Positions 17,424-26,480 of a stretch of 64,000 nucleotides of DNA are shown piece by piece. The DNA lies in assembly GCF_029714405.1 (NCBI RefSeq), contig NZ_CP121650.1:124001-188000 (forward strand), written 5' to 3'. The translations under genes were made by a program, and so were the position numbers. This DNA comes from Bradyrhizobium sp. CB82 (GTDB lineage Bacteria > Pseudomonadota > Alphaproteobacteria > Rhizobiales > Xanthobacteraceae). Below the pieces are notes generated by a model. It was given only the letters and a program-made list of their open reading frames with translations. It was not told the origin of the DNA and made no database searches. Within the stretch, counting starts at the first letter, position 1. Each line of letters opens with the position of its first letter.

Positions 17424-17624
17424 ATGCCCAAGTTGAAGACCAAGTCGGGCGCCAAAAAGCGCTTCAAGGTGACTGCCACCGGCAAAGTGATGCATGCCCA
17501 GCGCGGCAAGCGTCACGGCATGATCAAGCGGACGAAGAAGCAGATCCGTCAGCTCCGCGGCACCCGCGTGCTGTTCAAGACCGACGGCGACAACGTCAAG
17601 AAGTACTTCTTGCCGAACGCCTGA
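17424..17624 (+). CDS. rpmI: 50S ribosomal protein L35
   Basis: A 66-residue, highly basic protein beginning [20 protein letters not shown], the invariant L35 N-terminus, and ending in [13 protein letters not shown] sits seven bases before the ATG. It is first of an rpmI-rplT pair. The 286 bases upstream contain no gene and must carry the promoter for ribosomal-protein expression; I could not assign a convincing -35/-10 pair. Confidence 0.98.
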   Translation: MPKLKTKSGAKKRFKVTATGKVMHAQRGKRHGMIKRTKKQIRQLRGTRVLFKTDGDNVKKYFLPNA

Positions 17625-17706
17625 TCGCGTCCACGATCAATTCAGCCGAGCCGCAGGTATCTGCGGCGCTTCCGAAAACCAAAGTCATCTCTGAAGGATT
17701 TTTGTC

Positions 17707-18066
17707 ATGTCTCGCGTCAAACGCGGTGTGACCGCCCACGCCAAGCACAAGAAGGTCTACAAGGCCGCCAAGGGTTTTTATGGCCGCCGCAAGAACACGA
17801 TCCGCGCCGCCAAGCCGGCCGTCGAGAAGGCCGCGCAGTACGCCTTCCGCGACCGCAAACGCCGCAAGCGCACCTTCCGCGCGCTCTGGATCCAGCGTCT
17901 CAATGCCGCCGTACGTCCGTTCGGCTTGACCTACAGCCGATTTATCGACGGTCTTGCCAAGTCGGGCATCACCGTGGACCGCAAGGTGCTGTCGGATCTC
18001 GCGATCCGCGAGCCCGCCGCGTTCCAGGCGATCGCCGAGAAGGCCAAGGCCGCGCTGGCGGCGTAA
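17707..18066 (+). CDS. rplT: 50S ribosomal protein L20
   Basis: A 119-residue basic 23S rRNA-binding protein needed early in 50S assembly. Begins [20 protein letters not shown] and carries the conserved [20 protein letters not shown] segment. It follows rpmI after 82 bases. In other bacteria L20 represses its own operon by binding the leader mRNA; no such structure was identified by eye here. The 219 bases to pheS hold a degenerate palindromic repeat (CGCGAAGACGCGCTTCGCGC) and no gene. Confidence 0.98.
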   Translation: MSRVKRGVTAHAKHKKVYKAAKGFYGRRKNTIRAAKPAVEKAAQYAFRDRKRRKRTFRALWIQRLNAAVRPFGLTYSRFIDGLAKSGITVDRKVLSDLAIREPAAFQAIAEKAKAALAA

Positions 18067-18285
18067 GCCGTCCTTTGACTGTGCTCTGCGCAGTTTTCAA
18101 GCCGTGATGGCCCGGGCAGAGGCGCGTTGTCGCGCTTTAACTGCCCCGGCCGTCATTTCTCGCGCAAACACACTTCTCAGACGTGGATGCCCGGCGAATC
18201 TAACGCGAAGACGCGCTTCGCGCTTTTGGGCCGGGTGTGACGGGCTAGGAGCATCGGCTAAGCATCCTGGCCAAAAGGGATTGCC

Positions 18286-19368
18286 ATGACCGATCTTGCC
18301 ACCCTCGAATCTCAGATCATCGCCGATGTCGCGGCCGCCAACGACGAGGCGGCGCTCGAGGCCGTCCGCGTCGCCGCGCTCGGCAAGAAGGGCTCGATCT
18401 CCGCGCTGCTCGCCACGCTCGGAAAAATGTCGCCCGACGAGCGCAAGACGCAGGGCGCCGCGATCAACCAGGCCAAGGACAAGGTCACGCAGGCACTCGC
18501 CGCGCGGCGCGACGTCCTGAAGTCGGCAGCGCTCGATGCACGGCTCGCCGCCGAGACCATCGACGTCACCTTGCCCCTGCGCGACGCTGCGACTGAGGCC
18601 GGCCGCATCCATCCGCTCAGCCAGGTCTGGGACGAACTGACCACGATCTTCGCCGACATGGGTTTTTCGGTCGCCGAAGGCCCCGATGTCGAGACCGACG
18701 ACTACAACTTCACGAAGCTCAACTTCCCGGTCGGCCATCCCGCGCGCGAGATGCACGACACCTTCTTCTTCCATCCGAAGGAGGACGGCTCACGCATGCT
18801 TCTGCGCACCCACACCTCGCCGGTGCAGGTGCGCACCATGTTGAGCCAGAAGCCGCCGATCCGCGTGATCTGCCCGGGCCGCACCTACCGCATCGATTCG
18901 GATGCGACCCACACGCCGCAGTTCCACCAGGTCGAGGGGCTCGTGATCGACAAGAGCTCGCATCTCGGCCACCTCAAGTGGATCCTGCACGAGTTCTGCA
19001 AGGCATTCTTCGAGGTCGACCACATCAACATGCGCTTCCGCCCGTCGTTCTTCCCGTTCACCGAGCCGTCGCTGGAAGTCGACATCCAGTGCCGCCGCGA
19101 CAAGGGCGAGATCCGCTTCGGCGAAGGCGAGGACTGGCTCGAGATTCTCGGCTGCGGCATGGTGCATCCGAACGTACTGCGTGCCTGCGGCATCGATCCC
19201 GACGAGTACCAGGGCTTTGCCTGGGGCATGGGCATCGACCGTATCGCCATGCTGAAATACGGCATCGCGGATCTGCGCCAGCTCTTCGACAGCGACGTCC
19301 GCTGGCTGTCCCACTATGGCTTCAAGCCGCTCGAAGTCCCGACGCTGGCAGGAGGGCTGAGCTCGTGA
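18286..19368 (+). CDS. pheS: phenylalanyl-tRNA synthetase alpha subunit
   Basis: A 360-residue catalytic subunit of the alpha2-beta2 enzyme that charges tRNA-Phe. The N-terminal coiled coil (to about residue 90) is followed by class II motif 2 ([20 protein letters not shown], with HTPQFHQ contacting ATP/Phe) and motif 3 ([10 protein letters not shown]...[14 protein letters not shown]). Length is normal. Unusually, its partner pheT does not follow directly: a palindrome-flanked DUF559 gene occupies the 660 bases between them. Confidence 0.98.
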   Translation: MTDLATLESQIIADVAAANDEAALEAVRVAALGKKGSISALLATLGKMSPDERKTQGAAINQAKDKVTQALAARRDVLKSAALDARLAAETIDVTLPLRDAATEAGRIHPLSQVWDELTTIFADMGFSVAEGPDVETDDYNFTKLNFPVGHPAREMHDTFFFHPKEDGSRMLLRTHTSPVQVRTMLSQKPPIRVICPGRTYRIDSDATHTPQFHQVEGLVIDKSSHLGHLKWILHEFCKAFFEVDHINMRFRPSFFPFTEPSLEVDIQCRRDKGEIRFGEGEDWLEILGCGMVHPNVLRACGIDPDEYQGFAWGMGIDRIAMLKYGIADLRQLFDSDVRWLSHYGFKPLEVPTLAGGLSS

Positions 19369-19424
19369 TGCTCGGTCTCCAGCAAGAGCTTGCGAAGACT
19401 CTCTCCGTTCCCTGTGCGGAGACA

Positions 19425-19575
19425 GCCCTCTCCCTGCCCCTCCCCCGCAAGCGGGGGAGGGAATGGATGGAGCGCGCGCGTGGCGTTCGTCTCATGGGTA
19501 CGTATGCTCTGTCGGCTCGACAGGCCGAGCCCCCTCCCCCGCTTGCGGGGGAGGGTTGGGGTGAGGGTGTCTCCT
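19425..19575. repeat. composite palindromic repeat, CTCTCCCGC family, copy 3
   Basis: Left arm CTCCCCCGCTTGCGGGGGAG and right arm CCCTCCCCCGCAAGCGGGGG form two strong hairpins separated by about 85 bases, ending TTGGGGTGAGGGTGTCTCC. It fills the space between pheS and the DUF559 gene. A partial arm of the same family flanks the DUF559 gene on the other side. Confidence 0.82.
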
Positions 19576-19577
19576 CG

Positions 19578-20243
19578 ATGGGGTTGTCAATGGTCGATCC
19601 AGATCATCCGGACTGGAAAGTGCCGCCCAAGCTCCGCGCCAATGCGCGCGCGCTCAGACGCAATTCGACTGATGCAGAGCGTATCCTCTGGTCGGAGCTG
19701 CGCGCCGGCCGATTGAACGGCGTGAATTTTCGCCGCCAGGTCGCGATCGAGAATTACATCGCCGATTTCGTCTGCCACGCGGCCAAGCTCGTGATCGAGC
19801 TCGACGGCGGCCAACACTTCTCGGACGAAGGCGAACGCGCCGACGAGCGGCGATCTGCCGTGATCGAAGCGAAGGGCTTCAAGGTGCTCCGCTTCAGCAA
19901 TCACGATGTGATGACAAATCGTGTCGGCGTTCTCGAAACAATCGCTACAGCCATCGTGGAGAGCGCCCCCACCCCAGCCCTCCCCGCAAGCGGAAGGGGG
20001 AGAAGACCGTCCCCGTGGAGAAAAAGCGGCCATGAAATTCACCCTCTCCTGGCTGAAGGATCATCTCGACACCGACGAGCCGCTGGAAAAGCTCGCCGAG
20101 AAGCTCACCATGATCGGGCTCGAGGTCGAGAACATCGAGGACAAGGCGAAGGCGCTGAAGCCGTTCACGATCGCGAAGGTGATTTCCGCCGAGCAGCATC
20201 CGAATGCCGATCGCCTGCGCGTCTGCATGGTCGACACCGGTGA
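19578..20243 (+). CDS. DUF559 (Vsr-like endonuclease-fold) protein between pheS and pheT
   Basis: The recognisable domain is residues about 15-125: a helix with [20 protein letters not shown], then [18 protein letters not shown] and [11 protein letters not shown], followed by a C-terminal FKVLRFSN strand and an ETIATAI helix. The D...ELD...Q pattern is that of the PD-(D/E)XK/Vsr-like DUF559 family; function is unproven. Possible starts are 19578 or 19590. After about residue 135 the frame runs through a palindromic repeat and then out of frame across the first 212 bases of pheT. The genuine C-terminus therefore probably became extended when the repeat arrived, and the last 85 residues look like noise. 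Interposed in an otherwise essential operon. Confidence 0.75.
   Translation: MGLSMVDPDHPDWKVPPKLRANARALRRNSTDAERILWSELRAGRLNGVNFRRQVAIENYIADFVCHAAKLVIELDGGQHFSDEGERADERRSAVIEAKGFKVLRFSNHDVMTNRVGVLETIATAIVESAPTPALPASGRGRRPSPWRKSGHEIHPLLAEGSSRHRRAAGKARREAHHDRARGREHRGQGEGAEAVHDREGDFRRAASECRSPARLHGRHR
19968..20012. repeat. partial CTCCCCGC palindrome downstream of DUF559 domain
   Basis: CCCCACCCCAGCCCTCCCCG followed by CAAGCGGAAGGGGGAGAAG, one half of the composite repeat. It is read as coding at the end of the DUF559 frame and ends about 20 bases before the pheT start. Together with the copy upstream it brackets the DUF559 gene. Confidence 0.75.
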
Positions 20244-22440
20244 CGGCGGTGCGCCGGTGCAGGTCGTCTGCGGCGCGCCGAATGCGCGCACCGGGCTCGT
20301 CAGCGTGTTCTCAGCTCCCGGGACCTACATTCCCGGCAAGGACATCACGCTCGGCGTCGGCACCATCCGCGGCGTCGAGAGCCGCGGCATGCTCTGCTCG
20401 GCGGCCGAATTGCAGATCTCGAACGACCATGACGGCATCATGGAATTGCCGGCGGACGCGCCCGTCGGCGCTCCCTATGCCGAATGGGCCGGCCTCGGCG
20501 ATCCCGTCATCGAGATCAACCTGACGCCGAACCGGCAGGACTGCACTGGCGTGCATGGCATCGCGCGCGATCTTGCCGCGGCTGACATGGGCAAGTTCAA
20601 GGACCCCACCATCAAGGCCGTGAAGGGTGAATTCCCCTGCCCGGTGAAGGTGAGCGTCGAGGACACGACGCTGTGCCCGGGCTTCGCGCTGCGTCTGGTG
20701 CGCGGGGTAAAGAACGGCCCGTCGCCGGAATGGCTGCAAAAGCGGTTGACCGCGATCGGGCTGCGCCCGATCAACGCGCTGGTCGACATCACCAATTTCA
20801 TGACCTTCGATCGCGCGCGCCCCTTGCACGTGTTCGACGCCAAGAAGGTGAGAGGCAATCTCGTCGTGCGCCGCGCGCGCGACGGCGAGAGCCTGCTCGC
20901 GCTCGACGGCCGCACCTACAATCTCGATTCCAACATCTGCGTGATCTCGGACGAGCACGGCGTCGAATCGCTCGCGGGCATCATGGGCGGCGAGGCCTCG
21001 GGCTGCGACGAGAACACCACCGACGTGCTGATCGAATCGGCGCTCTGGAACGAGATCAACATCGCGCAGACCGGCCGCAAGCTCGGCATCAATTCGGATG
21101 CGCGCTACCGTTTCGAACGCGGCGTCGATCCGGCCTTCATGGTGCCGGGCCTGGAGCTTGCGACCAGGCTGGTGATGGAGATGTGCGGCGGCGCCCCGTC
21201 GGAAACGTTCGTCACCGGCAAGGCGTTCGGCGATGACCGCGTGATCGATTTCCCGCTGTCCGAGGTCAAGCGGCTGTCCGGGATCGAGGTGCCGCAGGTC
21301 GAGATGAAGCGCATTCTGAGCCATCTCGGCTTCATGATGGCGGGCTCGGGTCCGACCGTGAAGGTCGCTGTTCCCTCCTGGCGCACCGACGTGCACGGCA
21401 AGGCCGACATCGTCGAGGAGATCGTCCGCATCTTTGGCGTCGACAAGGTGCCGGAAACGCCGTTCGAGCGCGGCGAGGATGCGCGCAAACCGGTGCTGAC
21501 GGCACCACAGCTCCGCACCCGCCGCGCCAGGCGCGCACTCGCGAACCGCGGCATGGTCGAGGCGGTGACGTGGTCGTTCATTGCCAAGCCGGTGGCCGAG
21601 CTGTTCGGCGGCGGTCAGCGCGAGCTCGAGCTTGCCAACCCGATCGCATCTGATCTCTCCGACATGCGGCCCAGCCTGCTGCCGGGACTGATCGCCGCGG
21701 CGCAGGCCAATGCCGATCGCGGCTTCGGCGACGTCGCGCTGTTCGAGGTCGGCCAGCTTTTCAAGGGCGATCGTCCGCAGGATCAGTTCATGGCCGCGTC
21801 CGGCGTCCGTCGCGGCTTTGCATCATCAGAGGGTCTCGGCCGTCACTGGTCCGGCTCGGCCGCCGCCGACGCGTTCGACGTCAAGGCCGATGCGCTCTCG
21901 GTGCTCGCCGCGGCCGGCGCGCCGATGCAAGCGCTGCAGATCGTTGCCGGTGGACCAAACTGGCTGCACCCCGGGCGCTCCGGCACCATCCAGATCGGCC
22001 CGCAGAACGTGCTCGGCTATTTCGGCGAGATGCACCCGCGCGCGCTGGAGGCGCTCGGCGCCGACGGCCCCGTGATGGCGTTCGAGGTGATCCTCGATCG
22101 CATTCCCGAGGCCAAGAAGAAGCCGACGCGGGCTAAGCCCGTGATCGAGCTGTCTGCGTTCCAACCGGTCTCGCGCGACTTCGCCTTCATCGTCGATCGC
22201 GGCGTGAAGGCCGGCGATATCGTGCGCACGGCGCAAAATGTCGACAGGAAACTGATCACCGCGGTCAACGTGTTCGACGTCTATGAGGGCAAGGGCATCG
22301 ACGACGGCAAGAAGTCGATCGCGATCGCGGTGACGATCCAGCCGCGGGAGAAGACGCTGACCGACCAGGAGATCGAGGCCGTAGCCGCCAAGATCGCGGC
22401 CGAGGTGACGAAGAAGACCGGCGGTATCCTGCGAGCATGA
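20032..22440 (+). CDS. pheT: phenylalanyl-tRNA synthetase beta subunit
   Basis: An 802-residue beta subunit: N-terminal [20 protein letters not shown], tRNA-binding EMAP/OB domain (about 40-150, [17 protein letters not shown]), B3/4 editing domain, B5 domain ([20 protein letters not shown]), and C-terminal ferredoxin-like anticodon-binding domain (about 710-802, ISRDFAF-type segment read here as [13 protein letters not shown]). The ATG at 20032 is the family start. The stop TGA is formed inside a GAGCATGATG repeat unit, and the next gene starts from the same repeat. All domains are intact. Confidence 0.98.
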   Translation: MKFTLSWLKDHLDTDEPLEKLAEKLTMIGLEVENIEDKAKALKPFTIAKVISAEQHPNADRLRVCMVDTGDGGAPVQVVCGAPNARTGLVSVFSAPGTYIPGKDITLGVGTIRGVESRGMLCSAAELQISNDHDGIMELPADAPVGAPYAEWAGLGDPVIEINLTPNRQDCTGVHGIARDLAAADMGKFKDPTIKAVKGEFPCPVKVSVEDTTLCPGFALRLVRGVKNGPSPEWLQKRLTAIGLRPINALVDITNFMTFDRARPLHVFDAKKVRGNLVVRRARDGESLLALDGRTYNLDSNICVISDEHGVESLAGIMGGEASGCDENTTDVLIESALWNEINIAQTGRKLGINSDARYRFERGVDPAFMVPGLELATRLVMEMCGGAPSETFVTGKAFGDDRVIDFPLSEVKRLSGIEVPQVEMKRILSHLGFMMAGSGPTVKVAVPSWRTDVHGKADIVEEIVRIFGVDKVPETPFERGEDARKPVLTAPQLRTRRARRALANRGMVEAVTWSFIAKPVAELFGGGQRELELANPIASDLSDMRPSLLPGLIAAAQANADRGFGDVALFEVGQLFKGDRPQDQFMAASGVRRGFASSEGLGRHWSGSAAADAFDVKADALSVLAAAGAPMQALQIVAGGPNWLHPGRSGTIQIGPQNVLGYFGEMHPRALEALGADGPVMAFEVILDRIPEAKKKPTRAKPVIELSAFQPVSRDFAFIVDRGVKAGDIVRTAQNVDRKLITAVNVFDVYEGKGIDDGKKSIAIAVTIQPREKTLTDQEIEAVAAKIAAEVTKKTGGILRA

Positions 22441-22500
22441 TGCCGAATAGTGTGAGGCGGTTTTCTCACGACGTCATGCTCAGAAGTCATGGAGCATGAG
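22434..22500. repeat. short dispersed GCATGATC-type repeat, copy 2
   Basis: Begins GAGCATGATGCCGAATAGTG, continues AGGCGGTTTTCTCACGACGT and ends CATGCTCAGAAGTCATGGAGCATGAG. This is a shortened relative of the 10.8 and 23.3 kb elements. It supplies the pheT stop codon at its left end and the ATG of the TauE gene at its right end. Confidence 0.65.
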
Positions 22501-23266
22501 TCTGACCGACCTTCTGCCGAAGGACGTCGGTCTTGCGACGGCGCTGGCGATCTGCGTCGTCGCCCTCGTCTCGAGCACCGCGCGCGGCTTCTCGGGCTTC
22601 GGCTCGGCGTTGATCTTCATGCCGCTTGCGAGCAGCGTCGCGCCGCCACGGCTGGTCGCGGCGCTGCTGCTGATCATCGATTTCGTCGCCGCCGCGCCGC
22701 TGCTGCCAGACGCCTGGCGCAAGGCCGACCGCAAGGCGACGGCGGTGATCGTGCTGGGCGCGCTGATCGGCGTGCCGATCGGCACCTATTTCCTCAGCGT
22801 ACTCGATCCCGTCACGACGCGCTGGATCATCTCCGGGTTTGTCGCGGCGCTGTTGATGCTGCTGTTGTCGGGCTGGCGCTATCGCGGCAAGGATCACGCC
22901 TGGCTTTCGGTCGGCATTGGCGGCCTCTCCGGCTTTTGCAGCGGGCTCGCGCAAACCGGCGGCCCGCCGATCGTCGGCTACTGGCTCGGCCGTCCCATTG
23001 CCGCCACGGTCGCCCGTGCCAACATCGTATTGTTCTTCGGCGCCTCGGATTTCTTTTCCATGGTGAGCTACGCAATGAGCGGCCTGATCACGCGCGATGC
23101 GGTCCTGCTCTCCCTCGTCGTCGGCCCGGTCTATGCGGCAGGCGTGGCCTTCGGCGCGTCACTGTTCGGCCGTGCCAGCGAAAAAGTGTTTCGCGCCATC
23201 TGCTACGCGCTGATCGCAATGGCCGTCATTTTCGGGCTGCCGGCGCTCGACGGGGCGTTGCGCTAA
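22496..23266 (+). CDS. sulfite exporter TauE/SafE family permease
   Basis: A 256-residue polytopic protein with about eight helices. The two half-repeats of the family are visible, each with a Gly-rich loop: ARGFSGFGSALIFMPLAS near residue 30 and LSGFCSGLAQTGGPPIVGYW near residue 140. Members export or import small organosulfur or sulfonate compounds and carboxylates by proton coupling; the substrate is unknown here. No sulfur-metabolism genes adjoin it. The ATG at 22496 is the only good start and lies in a repeat-derived sequence 55 bases after pheT. Confidence 0.9.
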   Translation: MSLTDLLPKDVGLATALAICVVALVSSTARGFSGFGSALIFMPLASSVAPPRLVAALLLIIDFVAAAPLLPDAWRKADRKATAVIVLGALIGVPIGTYFLSVLDPVTTRWIISGFVAALLMLLLSGWRYRGKDHAWLSVGIGGLSGFCSGLAQTGGPPIVGYWLGRPIAATVARANIVLFFGASDFFSMVSYAMSGLITRDAVLLSLVVGPVYAAGVAFGASLFGRASEKVFRAICYALIAMAVIFGLPALDGALR

Positions 23267-23395
23267 AGCATGATCCGGAAAAAGTGCGAAGCGGTTTTCC
23301 CTCGCGACAAACGCGGAACGCGTTTGCGGGGAGATCATGCGCAAACAACAACCTGAAGCGCGATGACGATTCATCCTAATCTCATTGCGCTTTAG
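23264..23395. repeat. dispersed GCATGATC repeat, copy 3
   Basis: AAAGCATGATCCGGAAAAAG, GAAGCGGTTTTCCCTCGCGA and a perfect hairpin CAAACGCG-GAA-CGCGTTTG, then GGGGAGATCATGCGC, followed by a tail with CGCGATGACGATTCATCC and CTCATTGCGCTTTAG. This is the most complete copy in the window, immediately after the TauE stop. Confidence 0.85.
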
Positions 23396-23422
23396 CCTTA
23401 CTGCGTCATAAACGCTCTAACT

Positions 23423-23526
23423 CCTCATCCTGAGGAGCTTGCGAAGCAAGCGTCTCGAAGGATGTGGGCCACAGGCGGGGCCTCATGGGCCTCATGGTTC
23501 GAGTCGCGCTCCTCACCATGAGGGTT
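23423..23526. repeat. GAGGAGC...TCTCGAAGGATG repeat, copy 2
   Basis: CTCATCCTGAGGAGC, the palindrome GCTTGCGAAGCAAGC, GTCTCGAAGGATG, then CATGGTTCGAGTCGCGCTC and CTCACCATGAGGG. The outer ends are inverted relative to each other. With the preceding repeat it fills the 294-base gap between the TauE and amine-oxidase genes. Confidence 0.8.
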
Positions 23527-23560
23527 AGTGACACAGTAAGATTAGGACCGCCTCCGCCGG

Positions 23561-24943
23561 TTAGTGCTTTTGCCGCCGCTTGGTTGATTGAGTCGGAACG
23601 TCGACCGACTCGTCCCTCAGCGCACCGATGCGGTGGAGCGCGGCTTCGGCGGCGCGCTCGCCGCTCTCCCAGGCGCCGTCAACGGTGCCCCACAGCGTGT
23701 CGTGCGTGGCTTCGCCGGCGAGATACATGCAGCCGATCGGCTCGGTCAGGATTTTTCGCGAAAGCTGGCCGCCCGGCGCGGACGCCGACATCGCGCCCAT
23801 CACGAAGGGCGAGGCATTCCAGCGCGTTGCGCTGATCTTCTTGATTCCCATTGTGGCCTCGCTGCCGAACAGCTTTGTCAGCCATTCCCTGGCGAATGCG
23901 GCCATCGCCTGCTCGCCCTGTTCCGACAAGTCGCGGCCGAAGGAACCGCCGACGTCGATCGAGCACAGCGAGGAGCCGCCGATATTGGCAAACAAAAGCG
24001 CGGTGCGCGTCGAATTGCTCTGCTCGATCAGCATGTCGTCGCGCGCGAGCCCGAGCGGATTGCCCGGCAGTTGCAGCACGATGTGATCATAACTGCCGAG
24101 GCTGAGCTTGGAGGCTGCATCGAGCGTGCGCTTGGGGATATCGGGCGCGAACTTGATCGCCCCTGCGGTGAGCACATTGGTCGAGACCGTGATGATGGCG
24201 GCGCGCGCGACGATCTTGCCGGCTGACGTTTCGACGCTGACGTCGCGGTTGCTCCAGACGATGCGGCTCGCCGGCGTCGACAGCGCGACCGGCGTCTGCT
24301 CGCCGAGCTTGGTGATCAGCGTGCCCAGTCCCTGCTTGCACGCGATCGTGGAATTGCGGTCCTGCGCGCGCGCCTTGTCGATCGCCGAAAGCTCCTTGAG
24401 GTCCTTGCCGGCGAAGCTCGCGCCCAGCAAGAACTCGGCCGTGCCCGCCCAGTCGCCGAGGTCCTTCGGCAGCACCGACGCGCAGGACGTATCGAGCTTG
24501 CCGCGCGAGGCTTCATCAATGGCGCGATTGGCGCGCACCAGTGCCGCCAGAAACTCTTCGGTCTCGCCGGCGCGCGCGTTGCGGCGGCCGATGCGCATCT
24601 TCTGGCCGGCGGGGGCCGGCGACACGTCGAGACCGACGCTGCGCGCAAGGCGGATCATCGGGTTGGTGTCGGGGTTGTGCATCCAGCGCGCACCGCGATC
24701 GAATGCCGTATCGAACGTGGCGCCGTCCGTGATGCAGCGGCCGCCGATCTGGCTTGCCGCTTCCACCACCACGACCTTGCGATTGGCCGCCATCACTCGC
24801 CGCGCTGCAGCGATGCCCGCCGCGCCGGCGCCGATCACGACGATGTCAGCCTCGCGCGGCAGGGTTGCCGCTGTCGCGCGCAGGATCGGGGAAGCGGCGA
24901 ACGCCGCCGACGCCGATAGGAAGCTGCGGCGCGTGATTGTCAT
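23561..24943 (-). CDS. Tat-exported flavin monoamine oxidase-like protein
   Basis: A 460-residue FAD enzyme. The ATG at 24943 gives a twin-arginine signal, ITRRSFLSASAAFAASPILR, implying folded export. The dinucleotide fold IVVIGAGAAGIAAARR, second motif SQIGGRC, and C-terminal FAD motif MYLAGEATHDTLWGTVDGAW are intact, the latter typical of the MAO/polyamine oxidase superfamily. Substrate unknown; it probably oxidises an amine in the periplasm. A longer frame upstream adds 30 unrelated residues. No neighbouring amine-metabolism genes. Confidence 0.87.
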   Translation of the reverse strand: MTITRRSFLSASAAFAASPILRATAATLPREADIVVIGAGAAGIAAARRVMAANRKVVVVEAASQIGGRCITDGATFDTAFDRGARWMHNPDTNPMIRLARSVGLDVSPAPAGQKMRIGRRNARAGETEEFLAALVRANRAIDEASRGKLDTSCASVLPKDLGDWAGTAEFLLGASFAGKDLKELSAIDKARAQDRNSTIACKQGLGTLITKLGEQTPVALSTPASRIVWSNRDVSVETSAGKIVARAAIITVSTNVLTAGAIKFAPDIPKRTLDAASKLSLGSYDHIVLQLPGNPLGLARDDMLIEQSNSTRTALLFANIGGSSLCSIDVGGSFGRDLSEQGEQAMAAFAREWLTKLFGSEATMGIKKISATRWNASPFVMGAMSASAPGGQLSRKILTEPIGCMYLAGEATHDTLWGTVDGAWESGERAAEAALHRIGALRDESVDVPTQSTKRRQKH

Positions 24944-25134
24944 CTCATGGTTTCCGGGGACTTGAAGGGAACGGGAACAGCTAGCGAACCTTGCCGTATC
25001 TGGCGCAGCGCGGCAACCATCATGGTGAATCAATCGTACTTGATCGCTGCGCGCGATGAACCAAATTGCAACGCGTATCGACCATGATAAGAGAAGGGAA
25101 AAAGGCAGCCGGAAAAGGCTGCGGGGAGCTCGCG

Positions 25135-26058
25135 ATGGGGACCGTCCTAGACTCAGTCGGCAAGCTGATTGCCGCGTACCTCTCCAAGGAGGTGCCGGGC
25201 TACGAGCCGTTCACGCCGAGCGATCCCGAGCATCTGCGCGGCGTCATCCAGCCCGGCGACGTCCTGCTGGTCGAGGGCAACAACCGCATCTCCGGCATCA
25301 TCAAATATCTCACGCAATCGACCTGGTCGCATGCCGCGCTCTATGTCGGGCCCGTCGAGGGCGCGGAGGAGCCCAATGGCGAGCAGCATGTGCTGATCGA
25401 AGCCAATATCGGCGAAGGCGTCACCTCCGCGCCGCTGTCGAAATATTTTCCGTACCACACCCGGCTGTGCCGTCCGGTGGGACTGTCCTACGAGGACCGC
25501 ACCGCCGTCTGCCGCTATGCCGTCAACCGCATCGGCTTCGGCTACGACACCAAGAACATCCTGGACCTGATGCGCTATCTGTTTCCGCTGCCGATCCCGC
25601 AGCGCTGGCGGCGGCGCATGATCGCGATTGGCTCGGGCGATCCGACCAAGATCATCTGCTCGGCGCTGATCGCGCAAGCTTTTGACGCGGTGCGCTATCC
25701 GATCCTGCCCAAGATCACCAAGGCGGGCAGCCGCCAGGCCAAGCGCGAAATCCTGCACATCCGCGATTCCTCGCTCTACATGCCCCGCGACTTCGACATC
25801 TCGCCCTATTTCGAGGTCGTCAAACCCACCATCGTGCATGGCTTCGACTACACCGCCTTGCACTGGGCCGACAAACAGAAGCCGCTCGAGGAGGTGGCGG
25901 GCACTTTCAGTGTGTTTCCAGAAGCGCTCCGTTCGCCGCCGCTCGTTCCTGAAGCGCCTGACGAAAAAGCGCCGGCTGAGGTTCCGGCTGAAGAAATGAG
26001 TGCGGCCAAGGCCGATATCGCCGCGCGCGTTCCAGTCAAGGAACGTTTTGCATTGTGA
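25135..26058 (+). CDS. YiiX/YebB-like permuted NlpC/P60 cysteine hydrolase
   Basis: A 307-residue soluble protein. The His precedes the Cys, as in the circularly permuted papain-like NlpC/P60 (YebB/YiiX) group: H66 in TWSHAALYVG, E89 in VLIEANIGEG, and C175 in KIICSALIAQAF. The fold begins at PGDVLLVEGNNRISGIIKYL. The ATG at 25135 is preferred because GGGGAG lies seven bases upstream; an ATG at 25084 is also open. A Pro/Glu/Ala-rich tail of about 60 residues follows the domain. Permuted members hydrolyse or transfer lipid-linked acyl or peptide groups. The substrate is unknown. Confidence 0.8.
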   Translation: MGTVLDSVGKLIAAYLSKEVPGYEPFTPSDPEHLRGVIQPGDVLLVEGNNRISGIIKYLTQSTWSHAALYVGPVEGAEEPNGEQHVLIEANIGEGVTSAPLSKYFPYHTRLCRPVGLSYEDRTAVCRYAVNRIGFGYDTKNILDLMRYLFPLPIPQRWRRRMIAIGSGDPTKIICSALIAQAFDAVRYPILPKITKAGSRQAKREILHIRDSSLYMPRDFDISPYFEVVKPTIVHGFDYTALHWADKQKPLEEVAGTFSVFPEALRSPPLVPEAPDEKAPAEVPAEEMSAAKADIAARVPVKERFAL

Positions 26059-26154
26059 AAGACCATCGCCATGTACCGCCCCCGGCGCCGTGCGCCCGAT
26101 TTCGCGGCGTGAGGGCGACCCCCAAAGTCGTCCTGGCGAACCAGGCTGTGAAAA

Positions 26155-26430
26155 CTACCGCTCCGCGCGGCTGATGACCGCCATCAGTTCCGCGATCTTT
26201 TCCCGCTGATCCGTCTTGTTGCCGCTCGAGATCGCGTGCTCGACGCAGTGCGCCACGTGATCTTTCAGGATCTCCTCCTCGACGCGGCGCAGCGCGGCGC
26301 GCACCGCAGAAATCTGCGTCACGATGTCGATGCAGTAGCGGTCCTCGTCGACCATCTTGGAGAGGCCGCGGACCTGTCCTTCGATCCGGCCCAGACGTTT
26401 GCCGACGGATGCCTTGATGTCCTTGCGCAT
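26155..26430 (-). CDS. csoR: copper-sensing repressor CsoR
   Basis: A 91-residue all-helical repressor of the CsoR/RcnR/FrmR family. The Cu(I) ligand set C33-x24-H58-x3-C62 (YCIDIV and HVAHCVEH) has the exact spacing of CsoR, distinguishing it from RcnR and FrmR. Cu(I) binding is expected to release DNA. It is divergently transcribed from copA with 50 bases between start codons, and a palindromic operator lies in that gap. It should therefore repress both itself and copA. Confidence 0.93.
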   Translation of the reverse strand: MRKDIKASVGKRLGRIEGQVRGLSKMVDEDRYCIDIVTQISAVRAALRRVEEEILKDHVAHCVEHAISSGNKTDQREKIAELMAVISRAER

Positions 26431-26439
26431 CGGGTCTAT

Positions 26440-26456
26440 ATACCCCTACCGGGTAT
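26440..26456. promoter_or_regulatory. CsoR operator between csoR and copA
   Basis: The sequence ATACCCCTACCGGGTAT has perfect ATACCC/GGGTAT arms and the C/G-tract core typical of CsoR sites (TACCC...GGGTA). It is ten bases from the csoR ATG and 24 bases from the copA ATG, so occupancy would block both promoters. Assignment rests on sequence pattern and divergent gene context. Confidence 0.88.
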
Positions 26457-26480
26457 GGGTTGCAAGGGCGGAGCACTGCA

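Noticed and set aside
18100..18260. Small RNA or leader for pheS from the hairpin-rich gap
   Set aside because: The stem (CGCGAAGACGCGCTTCGCGC) looks like a decayed copy of an intergenic repeat, and no Phe-rich leader peptide was found.
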